A DNA stretch of 64,000 nt from Gallionellaceae bacterium (GTDB lineage: Bacteria > Pseudomonadota > Gammaproteobacteria > Burkholderiales > Gallionellaceae). Where the stretch lies: contig DAIDMQ010000016.1 of NCBI GenBank assembly GCA_027448945.1, forward strand, positions 186,001 through 250,000, given 5' to 3'. How positions within the stretch are numbered: the stretch's first letter is position 1; the number at the start of each line of letters is the position of its first letter. The notes under the pieces were generated by a model. The model was given only the letters and a program-made list of their open reading frames with translations, was not told where the DNA came from and ran no database searches. This document shows positions 12,085-22,500 of the stretch, one piece after another. The position numbers were made by a program, and so were the translations under genes.

Positions 12085-12639
12085 ATGGCCATCAAAGCAA
12101 CTGTACACAAAGCCACGCTGCAAATCGCGGACATGGATCGCTATTACTACGCCGACCATGCGCTGACTTTGGCGCGCCATCCTTCCGAAACCGACGAGCG
12201 CATGATGGTGCGGTTGTTGGCGTTTGCTTTGTATGCCGAAGAGTATCTGGCGTTTGCGCAGGCGATGACGATGGATGATGAGCCGGATTTATGGTGCAAA
12301 GATTTAACCGGCGCGATCCAGCTTTGGATCAACGTCGGGCTGCCCGACGAGCGTATCTTGCGCAAGGCGAGCGGGCGCGCGGCACAAGTCATTTTGATTC
12401 TCTATGGACGTTCCGCTGAAATTTGGTGGCGTGATAACCGCGACAAGCTGCAACGCTTGAACAATCTCACGGTCATCAAGCTCGCCCCCGATGTGACGCA
12501 AGCTTTGGCGGCGTGGGTGGAGCGCACCATGACGTTGCAATGTTCGATTCAGGAAAATCAGGTCATGCTGACCAGTGACAAGGGCATGATAGAAATTCAT
12601 CCCGAAGTGTTGCAAGGAAAATTTCGTGAGTTCGCCTAA
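12085..12639 (+). CDS. yaeQ: YaeQ family protein
   Basis: 184-residue member of the YaeQ family, a PD-(D/E)XK-like fold of uncertain biochemical role (once proposed to affect transcription elongation). Recognisable segments are MAIKATVHKATLQIADMDR, the HPSETDERMMVRLLAFALYA core and WINVGLPDERILRKASGRA. It is followed three bases later by the SEC-C protein on the same strand. No Shine-Dalgarno is obvious. Family assignment is firm; function is not. Confidence 0.9.
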   Translation: MAIKATVHKATLQIADMDRYYYADHALTLARHPSETDERMMVRLLAFALYAEEYLAFAQAMTMDDEPDLWCKDLTGAIQLWINVGLPDERILRKASGRAAQVILILYGRSAEIWWRDNRDKLQRLNNLTVIKLAPDVTQALAAWVERTMTLQCSIQENQVMLTSDKGMIEIHPEVLQGKFREFA

Positions 12640-12642
12640 GCC

Positions 12643-13020
12643 ATGAAACTGCATGAGTGCCCGTGCGGGAGTGCGGCGTATGCCGAGTGTTGCGCACCCT
12701 ATCATCAGGGGCGCGCCGCACCCGATGCGCAGACCTTGATGCGTAGCCGCTACAGTGCCTATGTGTTGCGGTTGGAAGCGTATTTGCTGGCGACTTGGCA
12801 TGCCGGCACGCGCCCCGCGACGCTTGATCTGTCAGCCGAAAACAGCAAGTGGCTGGGACTGCAAATCAAGCAAGCCGCGCAACAAGATGATGAGCATGCC
12901 ACGGTGGAGTTCGTCGCCCGCTACAAGATTGCGGGACGTGCATATCGCTTGCATGAATTGAGTCGTTTTAAGTTGGAAGCAGGCCGCTGGTATTACGTGG
13001 ACGGAGACCTCGAAGCCTGA
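12643..13020 (+). CDS. YchJ-like SEC-C/NTF2-like protein
   Basis: 125-residue YchJ family protein. The N-terminal CPCGSAAYAECCAPYHQG is a metal-binding SEC-C-type cluster (CxC...CC), followed by the conserved LMRSRYSAYVL segment and an NTF2-like sheet ending in RWYYVDGDL. The molecular role of this family is unknown; metal binding is inferred from the cysteines. Located three bases after yaeQ and almost touching the convergent next gene, with no room for a separate terminator. Confidence 0.85.
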   Translation: MKLHECPCGSAAYAECCAPYHQGRAAPDAQTLMRSRYSAYVLRLEAYLLATWHAGTRPATLDLSAENSKWLGLQIKQAAQQDDEHATVEFVARYKIAGRAYRLHELSRFKLEAGRWYYVDGDLEA

Positions 13021-13022
13021 GG

Positions 13023-13793
13023 CTAATCAAACGGGATCGTCGCGACTGCTTTGAGCATCCAGCGGTCTGCCGCATTGGCGTAGCCGCGTCCCAGACCGAA
13101 GTTCAGGTCATATTCCGGATTTTCGATGTCGATCACGCCGTAAAGTGTATGACTACGTTGGCTGTAGGGAACAAAACGGTTGATCGGGCCGTATTCACCA
13201 TAGTATTCGGCGCCCGCATGTATTTCGCCTATCAGCTTATGGCTTAGTTTTACCGAAGGTTCAAAACTCGGTATATGGCTGACATTCGCGCTGAGACCCA
13301 TTTTTAAAATAGGATTAAAACTGGTTAGCCAGCCATCGCCGCGATAGCCGATGATGGGTCGCACTTCGGCCACACCGGCGCTCTCGGAGGTGCGCACAGA
13401 GGCGTGTCCGATCTCGCCATTCACTCCCCAGAAGAAATCGTTTTCATGTTCATGCGGTGCGATGTATTTGAGCCGCATGCGCAAACCGTTGATGTTGGAG
13501 TTGCCATGCGTGTCGGTAGACATGGGCAAATATAAGCCGGCTTCCAGCGTGGGCGTTAAGCCGTAATAGAATTCGGGCGTGGCCTGACTCAAATGATCTG
13601 AAGGCATTTGTCCCGGATAGCCGGGGTTCTGCGTGCCAACCAGTGAATGATTCATGTGTAGCTCCAGACCATAATCGGCCGGCTTGCTGATCTCATCTGT
13701 ATAGACTTCGATCTCATCGGGGGCTGCAAAAGCGGCCGATTGGCTAGCTAAGGCGAGGATTGTGCAGAGGGCAATTTTTCGTGGGGAGCACAT
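13023..13793 (-). CDS. Exported outer-membrane-type protein of unknown function
   Basis: About 256 residues with a signal peptide (KIALCTILALASQSAAFA, then APDE). The mature part is rich in alternating aromatic/polar strands with glycines, for example ATPEFYYGLTPTLEAGLYLP and EIHAGAEYYGEYGP, and ends in a hydrophobic residue-plus-acid strand (LKAVATIPFD), consistent with a small beta-barrel. I cannot assign a named family. ATG 13793 is chosen because GAGG lies nine bases upstream; an upstream TTG at 13808 would destroy that spacing. Stands alone on the minus strand. Confidence 0.75.
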   Translation of the reverse strand: MCSPRKIALCTILALASQSAAFAAPDEIEVYTDEISKPADYGLELHMNHSLVGTQNPGYPGQMPSDHLSQATPEFYYGLTPTLEAGLYLPMSTDTHGNSNINGLRMRLKYIAPHEHENDFFWGVNGEIGHASVRTSESAGVAEVRPIIGYRGDGWLTSFNPILKMGLSANVSHIPSFEPSVKLSHKLIGEIHAGAEYYGEYGPINRFVPYSQRSHTLYGVIDIENPEYDLNFGLGRGYANAADRWMLKAVATIPFD

Positions 13794-13851
13794 GGGTAGA
13801 TTCCTCAACTACGGAAAGACACTTTAGCGCAATACTTTTCCTCTGTCTGTC

Positions 13852-14670
13852 TTAATGTAACCAATTACCCACGCGTTCATAAAGACTCAGGATGATCTCG
13901 AACAGAATCAACAAGATCACATACCACTCCAGCTTGTGCAGTTGCTTGTTGTCCCATACGTCCGACAAGGTCTGTGCGGTGTCAGAGATCAGGCCCAGCT
14001 TGCGATCTAAGGCGGTCTGTCGTTCCGCCAGTTCGAACTCGTCTTCCAGGCTGGCATACAAACCACCCAGCTGAGGGTGGTCCCAGAGTGTCTCTGGTTT
14101 GTCGCCGATTTCGGCGCGGCCCACCATGCGGTGTTCTATGAGCAGCATGTAGCCTATCTTGGAGAGCAGCTTCTTGCTGCCCACGCTGACCTTGCCATTT
14201 GTGGCGAGCTCTTGCGCCAGCGGTTCTATCTTGTCGAATTCGCTCGCGACCTCGTTCTCGTAGAGGTTGAGCACCAGATGTTTGCTGAGCGCATCGGCGA
14301 TGAGTTGCAGTTTTTCAAGTGACAGATTGTCTAGCGAGATGGTGCCGCTTTGCACACCCTGATGGGGCAGACCGCAATGCACATCCAGCTCCTCCACTTC
14401 GGGTGTGGTGTAAGCTTTATGCAGCAAAGGTTTGATGGATTCCAGATAACGCAGTTCTTCGGCGATGGAGACACCGAACAGCACCACCACCCCGTAGCGA
14501 AACAATACTGCGACACCGCCGGCGGCATCGACTTCTATTGTAAGTGGCGTGGTGGATAGGCAGTCGGCGAGCTTGAAACGCTTGAGGTCGAGCCGGTCAG
14601 CCAGCAACCATGCCCGGACTTTGAAGTCCTTGCGATTACTCAGGTGTAACTTGGGGGCGACCTTGCTCAT
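13852..14670 (-). CDS. RMD1/YagE (DUF155) family membrane-anchored protein
   Basis: 272 residues. The middle contains the DUF155 hallmarks: GVAVLFRYGVVVLFGVS, SLDNLSLEKLQLIADALSKH, then the EFDKIEPLAQEL and HRMVGRAEIGDKPE segments. One membrane helix near the C-terminus (WYVILLILFEIILSLY) would anchor it. Eukaryotic relatives (RMND1, Rmd1) act in mitochondrial translation or meiosis; the bacterial role is unknown. Start ATG 14670 follows an excellent AGGAGG. Confidence 0.85.
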   Translation of the reverse strand: MSKVAPKLHLSNRKDFKVRAWLLADRLDLKRFKLADCLSTTPLTIEVDAAGGVAVLFRYGVVVLFGVSIAEELRYLESIKPLLHKAYTTPEVEELDVHCGLPHQGVQSGTISLDNLSLEKLQLIADALSKHLVLNLYENEVASEFDKIEPLAQELATNGKVSVGSKKLLSKIGYMLLIEHRMVGRAEIGDKPETLWDHPQLGGLYASLEDEFELAERQTALDRKLGLISDTAQTLSDVWDNKQLHKLEWYVILLILFEIILSLYERVGNWLH

Positions 14671-14724
14671 CGTTTCCTCCTTGTTGGTGATGCCATGAGA
14701 TTAAGCGTGTTGTGCTAACGGGCG

Positions 14725-15597
14725 TCAAACTCTCCACAACATCAGTTTATAGCCCCAGCGATGCAGTGCCAGCCCTGACATTATGCAGGAGCCGCCCAGC
14801 CATACTTGCGGCAGAATGTCCTCGTTGTTGAGGCGATGTCCCAAGACCAAGGCCAGCACCGGCGTGATTAGCGTGATTAAGGCGATACGGCCAGTATCCA
14901 TATGCTTGATGAGGTAGTAATACAGCAAGAAGCCCAACACAGAACCCACGCTGCCAAGATAAATGATGGCACTCATCGCTCGCACCGGTAGCGCGTGCGG
15001 TATGCGCCCATCGAACCACCACCACGCCAGAATGAAGAGCGGTAACGCCACTAGCAAGGAGCCCAAGGTGGTGGCCAAGGGCGGGCTGTCATCGCCCACA
15101 CGTTTGATCCACACCAGCCCCAGCGATTGTGCGACCACTGCGCTGAACAGCGCGATCAGACCCCAAGCGGCATCCACTGCAAGGGCGCCGTGGAAAACGA
15201 TCAGCAAGCCCAACAATCCCAGCAACATCCCGGCCAGTTTATCCATCGACAGGGCTTCCTCCTTTAGCCAAAGTGCCGCACCCAGACTGGTAATCAGCGG
15301 CGACAGTCCGAACAGTAGCGAGATCATGCCTGAGCTCACAAATTGGGCGGACCAATAGGCGAGGATCATCGTCACGGCCATGCTGCTGCCACTGGCGAAA
15401 TAGCTGTGCAATGCACGTCTATTCATCGGCGGACGGATGCGCAGCAAGGCCAGCAAGGTCAGACAGAGCAGCGTACCCAACACCATGCGCGACATCACCG
15501 CAAAACTGAAACCGGCACCCATGGCGCTCCATTTGATCGCCAACGGTGTGGTAGACCAGATCAGGATTACGGTGAGGAAGGCGAAGGGTAGGGGCAT
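14725..15597 (-). CDS. EamA/DMT superfamily transporter
   Basis: 290-residue inner-membrane protein with about ten hydrophobic helices arranged as two EamA repeats (about 5-140 and 145-285). The N-terminus LTVILIWSTTPLAIKWS and the mid-protein FGLSPLITSLGAALWLKEE are typical of drug/metabolite exporters. Substrate unknown. No strong ribosome site upstream; the start is tentative. The 100 bases upstream contain degenerate GGAGTTAGGAGT direct repeats. Divergent from rsuA. Confidence 0.85.
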   Translation of the reverse strand: MPLPFAFLTVILIWSTTPLAIKWSAMGAGFSFAVMSRMVLGTLLCLTLLALLRIRPPMNRRALHSYFASGSSMAVTMILAYWSAQFVSSGMISLLFGLSPLITSLGAALWLKEEALSMDKLAGMLLGLLGLLIVFHGALAVDAAWGLIALFSAVVAQSLGLVWIKRVGDDSPPLATTLGSLLVALPLFILAWWWFDGRIPHALPVRAMSAIIYLGSVGSVLGFLLYYYLIKHMDTGRIALITLITPVLALVLGHRLNNEDILPQVWLGGSCIMSGLALHRWGYKLMLWRV

Positions 15598-15697
15598 AGG
15601 AGTCGGGATTCAGGAGTTAGGAGTTAGGACAAAATTTTGCGGATTATAAGGCAGAGTGTTTTTCGAATTTGTGTCGGCTCTGCTAAAGTTCGCGCTT

Positions 15698-16414
15698 ATG
15701 GCTAAAAATACTCTGGACAAAATCCTGCAATCACAAGGTTTCGGCTCACGTCGTTGGTGTGCCGAATTGATACAAGACGGCGAAGTCAGCATCAACGGTG
15801 CAGTCTTCAACGACGTTCGCTGCAAGGTCGAGACCGACGGCTTGTCATTCAGCATCTATGATCAGACGTGGTCGTATCGCGAGCATGTTTACATCGCGCT
15901 CAATAAACCCGCCAACTACGAATGCTCGCGCAAGGCCAGTCATCATCCCGGTGTACTCAAGCTGTTACCCGAGCAATTCGACTTGCGTGATGTGCAGCCC
16001 GTGGGACGGTTGGATCATGACACCACCGGCCTGCTGCTGATGTCCGATGATGGCCCTTTCATCCACAAGCAATCTTCCCCCAAACACCATGTGCCCAAGA
16101 TTTATGTCGCCACTACCCATGATGCCGTAACGGAGGAATTGGTTGCAGCCTTGCTGAAAGGCGTGCAGTTGCACGATGAGAATGCGCCTTTGGCGGCTGT
16201 CAGTTGCAGAAAAGTGGGTGAGCATCAGATTGAGATCGTGCTGGAGCAAGGCAAATATCATCAGGTCAAACGCATGCTGGCGGCGGCGGGCAACCATTGC
16301 GTGGCTTTGTGTCGTAGTCAGATAGGTGAGTTGAAGTTGGCAGACTTGCAACTTGCCGAGGGTCAATGGTGTTATCTGGATGAGGCGCTACTCGCTTTAC
16401 TTAAGCCGGTCTGA
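15698..16414 (+). CDS. rsuA: Ribosomal small-subunit pseudouridine synthase RsuA family
   Basis: Converts a specific uridine in 16S rRNA to pseudouridine (U516 in E. coli). 238 residues. The N-terminal S4-like RNA-binding domain is KILQSQGFGSRRWCAELIQ; the catalytic motif PVGRLDHDTTGLLLMSDDG carries the essential Asp106; the C-terminal KYHQVKRMLAAAGNHC is the conserved RsuA/RluB motif. The start at 15698 is chosen because it begins the S4 domain; the in-frame extension upstream to 15656 has no ribosome site. Confidence 0.92.
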   Translation: MAKNTLDKILQSQGFGSRRWCAELIQDGEVSINGAVFNDVRCKVETDGLSFSIYDQTWSYREHVYIALNKPANYECSRKASHHPGVLKLLPEQFDLRDVQPVGRLDHDTTGLLLMSDDGPFIHKQSSPKHHVPKIYVATTHDAVTEELVAALLKGVQLHDENAPLAAVSCRKVGEHQIEIVLEQGKYHQVKRMLAAAGNHCVALCRSQIGELKLADLQLAEGQWCYLDEALLALLKPV

Positions 16415-16472
16415 GGTAGAATACGCGCCGCGATAAATATCGCGCCCGAGCAACCTTAATAAAGATAACAAC

Positions 16473-17120
16473 ATGAAAACATTGAACACCCTGACGGTTT
16501 TGACCCTGGTTGCCGCGCTGAGCGTGACTGCATGCTCGCAAAAGTCTTCTACTGAAGAGATCGCCGCACAAGTAAAGATCGCTCTTGAACAAGAGAAAGC
16601 CAAAGAAGCTGCTGCATCCGGCGTGTTGGCTCCCGTTGCCGACCCCGTCGTTGCCGCGCCGGTTGCTGCGGAGCCAGTCGTTGTGGCAGCCCCCGCCAAG
16701 AAGGTAGAAGCTGCGCCTAAGCATGTTGCTCCAGCCAAGAAAGAGCCTGTCAACGCGGTCGGGGTGATGCAGCCGATCAAAGCCGTATGTGGCAACTGCG
16801 GTGTGGTCGTGGCTGTGAACATGATAGAAGAAGCAGGCAAGGGCTCAGGCTTGGGCGTGGTGGCTGGTGGTGTGGTCGGCGGTTTGGTGGGTAACCAGGT
16901 GGGTGACGGCACAGGCCGCCAGCTCGCGACGCTGGCAGGTGTGGTCGGCGGCGCGTTTGCGGGTAACGCCATTGAAAAAAATGCCAAGAAGACCAAGCAC
17001 TACGACATCGTGATCAAGATGGAAGATGGTGGCGAACGCACTATCCGCCAAGCGACTGTTCCCGCGCTGGTTAGCGGCGATAAGGTGAAGATCGAGAACG
17101 ACATCGTCGTTAAGAACTAA
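16473..17120 (+). CDS. Glycine-zipper 2TM lipoprotein (17-kDa antigen-like)
   Basis: 215-residue predicted lipoprotein. The signal peptide ends in a lipobox (LSVTAC, Cys21). A Pro/Ala/Val-rich linker of about 70 residues follows, then a conserved VCGNCGVV pair of cysteines, and a glycine-zipper segment (GSGLGVVAGGVVGGLVGNQ and LAGVVGGAFAGNA), as in the Rickettsia 17-kDa antigen and SlyB/YgdR-like outer-membrane proteins. The C-terminal strand region resembles a cell-wall or stress-type beta domain. It probably acts at the outer membrane. A Rho-independent terminator follows at 17145. Confidence 0.85.
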   Translation: MKTLNTLTVLTLVAALSVTACSQKSSTEEIAAQVKIALEQEKAKEAAASGVLAPVADPVVAAPVAAEPVVVAAPAKKVEAAPKHVAPAKKEPVNAVGVMQPIKAVCGNCGVVVAVNMIEEAGKGSGLGVVAGGVVGGLVGNQVGDGTGRQLATLAGVVGGAFAGNAIEKNAKKTKHYDIVIKMEDGGERTIRQATVPALVSGDKVKIENDIVVKN

Positions 17121-17144
17121 GCACCGCGCTGCAAGTATCGACAG

Positions 17145-17170
17145 AGGGGCGCAAGCCCCTTTTGTTTTTG
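17145..17170 (+). terminator. Rho-independent terminator
   Basis: AGGGGC/GCCCCT stem with GCAA tetraloop (17145-17160) followed by TTTGTTTTTG. It lies 25 bases after the stop of the glycine-zipper lipoprotein gene and before ylqF. Confidence 0.85.
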
Positions 17171-17197
17171 TATTCACGTTTAGAGGCAGTACCACTT

Positions 17198-18127
17198 ATG
17201 GCTATCCAATGGTTCCCGGGACACATGAACTCGGCGCGCAACAAGGCTGCCGAGACTATGGAATTCACCGATGTCATCATCGAGGTGCTGGATGCGCGCG
17301 CGCCCGAAGCGAGTTGCAATCCCATGATAGAAGAGCTGCGTCTGCATAGGCAGCGACCCTGTCTGAAAGTGTTGAACAAGGCCGACCTGGCCGACCCGCA
17401 AGCGACGCAAGCCTGGCTGCATCACTACAATCAGCAACCCGGTGTGAAAGCCGTGGCGCTGAGCTGCAAGAACGCCAGCGACGCGGCCCGCGTGCCGAAT
17501 CTGTGCCAGCCGCTCGCGCCGCACCGCAACGACAACCACAAGCCGTTGCGCATGATGATCATGGGCATTCCCAATGTGGGCAAATCGACCCTGATGAACA
17601 CCTTGCTCAAGCGTCGTGTTGCCAACGTCGGCGATGAGCCGGCGGTAACCAAATCGCAGCAGCGCCACAATCTCAACGACCACATGACGCTCACCGATTC
17701 ACCCGGTTTGCTGTGGCCAAAAATCGAAAATCCCAACGACGGTTTGATGCTCGCGGCGATACATGCCATCGGCCGGAATGCCACCATAGACGAGGAAGTC
17801 GCGGCATTTTTGGGCGACATTCTATTGGCGCGCTATGCGGCGCAAGTTGCCACCCGTTACAAGATATCGGTGGCCGGTCTGGATGGTATCGGATTGGTCG
17901 AGGCCATCGCCAAAAAGCGCGGCTGCCTGCTTAAAAGCCGTGGTCGACAAGGTGAACTGGACATCGAAAAAGCCGCCATGATCTTGCTCACCGACTATCG
18001 TGCCGGCGCCCTTGGGCGCATCAGTTTGGAGACGCCCGAGACACGTGCCGGGATGCTGCGGCTCGCGGCCGAATCGACTGACGCGCCGGTTGTTGAGCCG
18101 GAGCGTTATCAGCGTGAAGAGGAGTAA
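17198..18127 (+). CDS. ylqF: Ribosome biogenesis GTPase YlqF/RbgA
   Basis: Circularly permuted GTPase needed for late 50S subunit assembly. 309 residues. Motif order is permuted: G4 NKAD at 60-63 comes first, then G1 GIPNVGKST at 123-131, then G3 DSPG. The N-terminus MAIQWFPGHMNSARNKAAE is the family signature. ATG 17198 has GAGG 12-15 bases upstream and begins this signature. mntP begins three bases after the stop codon, so the two are co-transcribed. Confidence 0.94.
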   Translation: MAIQWFPGHMNSARNKAAETMEFTDVIIEVLDARAPEASCNPMIEELRLHRQRPCLKVLNKADLADPQATQAWLHHYNQQPGVKAVALSCKNASDAARVPNLCQPLAPHRNDNHKPLRMMIMGIPNVGKSTLMNTLLKRRVANVGDEPAVTKSQQRHNLNDHMTLTDSPGLLWPKIENPNDGLMLAAIHAIGRNATIDEEVAAFLGDILLARYAAQVATRYKISVAGLDGIGLVEAIAKKRGCLLKSRGRQGELDIEKAAMILLTDYRAGALGRISLETPETRAGMLRLAAESTDAPVVEPERYQREEE

Positions 18128-18130
18128 TGC

Positions 18131-18664
18131 ATGCTTGAAGTCCTGATACTTGCGGTTGCTTTGAGCATGGATGCCTTTGCCGTCGCCATCGGTTTGGGGG
18201 CAAAGAAAGATACGCCCGGATTGGCCTTGAAAGCGGGATTGTTTTTCGGCGTATTCCAGGGGCTGATGCCCTTTATCGGATACTTGGGGGGCAAGGGCGT
18301 GTTGGGTTGGATGGCCGATTATGCACATTTCATCGCCTTCGTGTTATTGGCTTTGATAGGCGCGAAAATGATCTACGAAGCCCTGCAAGAAGGCATAGAA
18401 GAAGACATCGCCGTCGTCACCAACAAGATGATGTTGCTGCTCGCCGTCGCCACCAGCATAGATGCGATGGCAGCGGGATTCAGCCTGACGCTATTGGATG
18501 CAAATCCTTATATTGCCTGCCTCAGTATCGGTATCGTCACCTTCGCATTCAGTTGGTTCGGCGTACTTATAGGCCGCAAGAGCGGCACACAGTTGGGAAG
18601 CAAAGCCGAAATCTTCGGCGGCGTGGTGTTGATCTTGATGGGGTTGAAGATACTGCTGTTCTGA
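18131..18664 (+). CDS. mntP: Manganese efflux pump MntP
   Basis: 177-residue inner-membrane protein with six predicted helices; exports Mn(II). The family motif [17 protein letters not shown] is in helix 1, and the pseudo-symmetric [13 protein letters not shown] is in helix 4; the Asp residues in these helices are the proposed metal path. Start follows a GAGGAG in the end of ylqF. Because it sits directly behind ylqF there is no leader long enough for the yybP-ykoY Mn riboswitch that controls mntP in some bacteria. Confidence 0.93.
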   Translation: MLEVLILAVALSMDAFAVAIGLGAKKDTPGLALKAGLFFGVFQGLMPFIGYLGGKGVLGWMADYAHFIAFVLLALIGAKMIYEALQEGIEEDIAVVTNKMMLLLAVATSIDAMAAGFSLTLLDANPYIACLSIGIVTFAFSWFGVLIGRKSGTQLGSKAEIFGGVVLILMGLKILLF

Positions 18665-18742
18665 ACAACCGGACCTGTGATTTCAATCGCGTGATGCCAG
18701 TCATATCTGTTGTACCGTAAACCATATACACAAGGAAGTTTC

Positions 18743-19465
18743 ATGAAGTGCATTGCCGCCGCATTGGGTGTGGTCAGCCTATTGTCTGTTTATCCATCGG
18801 CCGCAGAAGAGTTGGATGGGGAATGGCGCGGTAGCGCGACCGTTGCGTCTTCCAAATCCAGCGGCAATACCAATAGTTCGGTGGTCTCGGCCAAAGTTGA
18901 CGAGTCTAGCGGGACGGAAGGCGGCAAGTGGTCATTGTATGGTTCCGTCATGTATGGCTACAGTCAGGGCGTGAAGAATAATGATAAGGCTCGCCTCGGT
19001 GCGCGTCGTGACCATAATCTCGGTGAAAAGAACTTTGCTTATGCATTGGGCGAATTGGAACGTGACAGCATCTCCGATCTGGCATTACGCGGCACACTGG
19101 GTAGCGGTTTGGGGCATCACATGATTAGAAGTGAGGAAACCACCTTTGATGTGATGGCCGGTCTGGCTTACAGTAAGGCCCGATACATAGTCGCACCACC
19201 CCAGGGCAACTTTGAACTGATGCTGGCAGAAGAATCCAAACACACCATTAGTGACCAAAGTCATTGGAAGCAAAAGTGGACTGTCTATACCAACCTCAAG
19301 ACCGGCGGACAATATCGCAGCGTGTTTGATACCAGTTATGTGGTGGATATTACCGATACCATCGGGCTGAGTTTGGGATTGCAACACAAATACAACACCG
19401 ATGTCCCGGCGACGGCCAAGCGTAGTGATGCGACCATCTTGACCGGGTTCAGCTTCAAACTGTAG
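18743..19465 (+). CDS. DUF481 family outer-membrane beta-barrel protein
   Basis: About 240 residues with signal peptide (MKCIAAALGVVSLLSVYPSA). The mature protein begins with the DUF481-type WRGSATVASSKSSGNTNSS strand and continues as antiparallel beta strands, ending in LTGFSFKL with the C-terminal aliphatic residue expected of an outer-membrane barrel. Function of DUF481 proteins (YdiY-like) is unknown. ATG 18743 is selected because of the AAGGAAG just upstream. Confidence 0.85.
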   Translation: MKCIAAALGVVSLLSVYPSAAEELDGEWRGSATVASSKSSGNTNSSVVSAKVDESSGTEGGKWSLYGSVMYGYSQGVKNNDKARLGARRDHNLGEKNFAYALGELERDSISDLALRGTLGSGLGHHMIRSEETTFDVMAGLAYSKARYIVAPPQGNFELMLAEESKHTISDQSHWKQKWTVYTNLKTGGQYRSVFDTSYVVDITDTIGLSLGLQHKYNTDVPATAKRSDATILTGFSFKL

Positions 19466-19535
19466 GCAAAACTAATAATTTTAAAAATGGAATATTGGTT
19501 CCGGCCAGCAGTCGAATATGCGGTGGAAGCATGGG

Positions 19536-22500
19536 TTACCGGTCCTGAAATAAGGCTTTGAATGCATCCAGCGGAACAGGCTTGCCGAACAAATAACCCT
19601 GGAAATTGTGACAGCCGTTTTTGTCGAGGAACTCACGCTGCGCCTGGGTTTCGACACCCTCCGCAATCACGTCCAGTCCCAGCGCTTCGGTCATGGCGAT
19701 AATGGCTTTGACGATGGCCGCATCATTGGGATCGCTGGCGATGTCGCGCACAAATGTCTGGTCGATTTTGATCTGATTCAATGGCAGGCGCTTGAGGTAT
19801 TGCAGTGAAGAATAGCCGGTACCGAAATCATCCAGCGAAAAATCGATGCCCATTATTTTCAATTCGTGCATTTTGGCTATGGTGTCGTCGAAGTTGTCCA
19901 GTATGGTACTTTCGGTCAATTCCAGCTTGAGCTTGCGGGGAGATGCTCCGCTTTCACGCAACACGCGCTGAACTTGTGCGACGAAATCGTTCTGGCGGAA
20001 TTGTTTGGCACTGACATTTACCGCCAGCGTCAAATCGCGCATCGGCGCTTCCGATTCCCATGCACGGAGTTGCTCGCATGCCGTCTGCAGCACCCACAAT
20101 CCAATTGGAATGATGAGTCCGGTGTCTTCGGCGAGCGGGATGAATTGCATGGGCGATATCATGCCCTGGTCCGGATGTTCCCAGCGCAGTAGCACTTCCG
20201 CGCCCAATGTACGGAGTTTCCGGTCAACCTGGGCCTGGTAATAAAGCCTGAATTGCCGGCGCTGGAGTGCTTTTTGCAGCTCTCCCGTCAGCGTAATGCG
20301 CGCTTCCAGGGTGCGCTGCATTGCGGGGTCGTAAAAACGTACTGTGTTGCGTCCGGCCGCTTTGGCCTGATACATCGCGGCATCGGCATGTTTGAGCAGA
20401 TCATTAATGCTTTGCTGTTGCCCTTTGAATAATACGATGCCGATACTGGGGGTGCAGATGCACTCGAAATGGTTCAGCTCATAAGCATTTCCCAGTTCCG
20501 ATTTGATCTTTTCAGCGACCTGTTCCGCCAGCGTCGCCGCCTCGTCCAGTGTTTTATTCAGTCCTTCCAGCACGACCACGAACTCATCGCCGCCCAGCCG
20601 CGCCACCGTATCGCTATCGCGCACGCAGAGCGTCAGGCGGCGTGCCGCCTCGGCCAGCAACAAGTCGCCGGTTGCGTGACCCTGGGTGTCATTGATGTTC
20701 TTGAAGTTGTCCAGATCGAGGAATATCAGCGCGCTGTATTTGTCCTGGCGTGCGCTGAGCGTGGTCGCCTGCTGTAAGCGATCCGTTAACAACCTCCGGT
20801 TGGGCAGTTTGGTCAGCTCGTCATAGAAAGCCAATTGATGGATTTCATGCTCGGATTTTTTGCGCCGGCTGATGTCGCGTGCAACCGAGACATAGTTCAC
20901 CACTTTATGGCTATCGTCGTAAACGGCCGTGATGTTCAACAGCTTGGGATAGATTTCACCATTTTTCCGTTTGTCCCATATTTCGCCGGACCATTTGCCT
21001 TGCCCGACCAGTTCGGACCACATAGATTGATAGAACGCCGCATCCTGTTTACCCGATTTTAATATGCGCGGATCCGCCCCGATAACCTCGCTCGCGGTAT
21101 AACCGGTCAGTATCTCGAAGGCCCGGTTGACGCGCAGTATCTTGTTGTCCGCATCGGTAATCATGATCGCTTCTTGTGTCTCGAAGGTCACTGCGGCGAT
21201 GCGCATCGCCTCTTCGGATTGTTTGCGCTCCTCCAGTAGCGAGAGTCGGGTCAGCGCGAAGGAGATATCGGTTGCCATGCTGAGCAGCAGGCTTTTTACC
21301 GTTTCGTCAAAGGCGTGCAACTCACCCGCATAAACGTTTAGGGTGCCGATGATCCTGCCATCGCGGTACAAGGGCAGGGACGCCGATGCCGCCCAGCCTA
21401 ACTGCAACCCGCGCTCACGCCACAGCGCCAGTCCGGCTTCATTCAGGTAGTCCTGGCACCAGCAAGGAAGAGCCTCGCGCATCACGATTCCGGTCGGGCC
21501 GCAACCCGAGGGATCGTTGGCATCCGTTGAGATCTTGAGGTCGTCCAGATATTCCGTCCCCACGCCGTAGCTTGCCTCGGGTTGTACCAGCTGCGTCGCA
21601 TTGTCCACCAGACCTATCCATGCCATCTTCATGCCGCCGAGATTCACCACGTCGCGGCAGACCGCCTGCAAAAGCTCGGGCTCGGTGTCGCAGCGGAGGA
21701 TGGTCTGGTTGCACAGGCTCAGTGCGGCATGCATGCTCACGATGCGTTGCAGCTTCACTTCATCGGCCTTGCGTGCGGTGATGTCGCGTATGAAGGCATT
21801 AAAGAAATATCGCCCCTGGCGCTGCACGCCGACCAGGGTCAGTTCGACGGGGAACTCTTTTCCCCCGGCGCGCATTCCCATCATCTCCATGCGCTGTCCC
21901 GGGAGCGTGCCTTTGCCGGTGCGGATGAAACGCCGCATGCCATTGCGATGCGCGGTGCGGTATTTCGGCGGCACAATCAACTCGGCCAGGTCTTTACCCA
22001 ATACCTGTTCGGATGCATAACCGAACATATGTGCGGCTTCACGATTCCAGCCTATCACCCTGCCTTCCTGGTCAGAGCTGATCACAGCATCCATTGCCGT
22101 ATCGAGAAACAATTGGGTGCGCGCCTCACTTTCGCGCAGAGAGTCTTCGGCTGCCTGGCGTTGTGCTCTTGCGACCAGCTTATCCATCGCGGCATCGATA
22201 TCTATTGCCATGCCGATCAGCAGTTTGCGGGTGGCTTCGTCGAAGGCGTTGGTTACGCCTGCATATAGCATCAACGCCCCCACAGCCTTGCCGTTGCGGT
22301 GCAGCGGCAGGGCCGCGACACCCGACCACCCGTATCCGGCGGCTCGTTCATGCCACGGTGCGAGTCGCCGGTCGTGCAGGAAATCCTGTATCCATACTGC
22401 GCAATTTTCACGTATGGCTGTGCCTGTCGTGCCCCCGCCATAAGGCTCGCCGGCATCCACCGAGATTCGGATGTCATGCAAATAGTCGGTTCCGCTGCCG

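Noticed and set aside
15600-15640. GGAGTTAGGAGT repeats upstream of the EamA gene
   Set aside because: Only two or three degenerate units; looks like low-complexity drift, not a regulatory array.
15656-15697. Upstream start for rsuA adding 14 residues
   Set aside because: Not part of the S4 domain and no ribosome site. ATG at 15698 fits the family.
16429-16444. CGCGATA/TATCGCG palindrome before the glycine-zipper lipoprotein
   Set aside because: Short stem with a 2-base loop, no T tract and no repeat elsewhere; not strong enough to call.
18131-18170. yybP-ykoY manganese riboswitch before mntP
   Set aside because: mntP begins three bases after ylqF, so there is no leader region that could hold the riboswitch.
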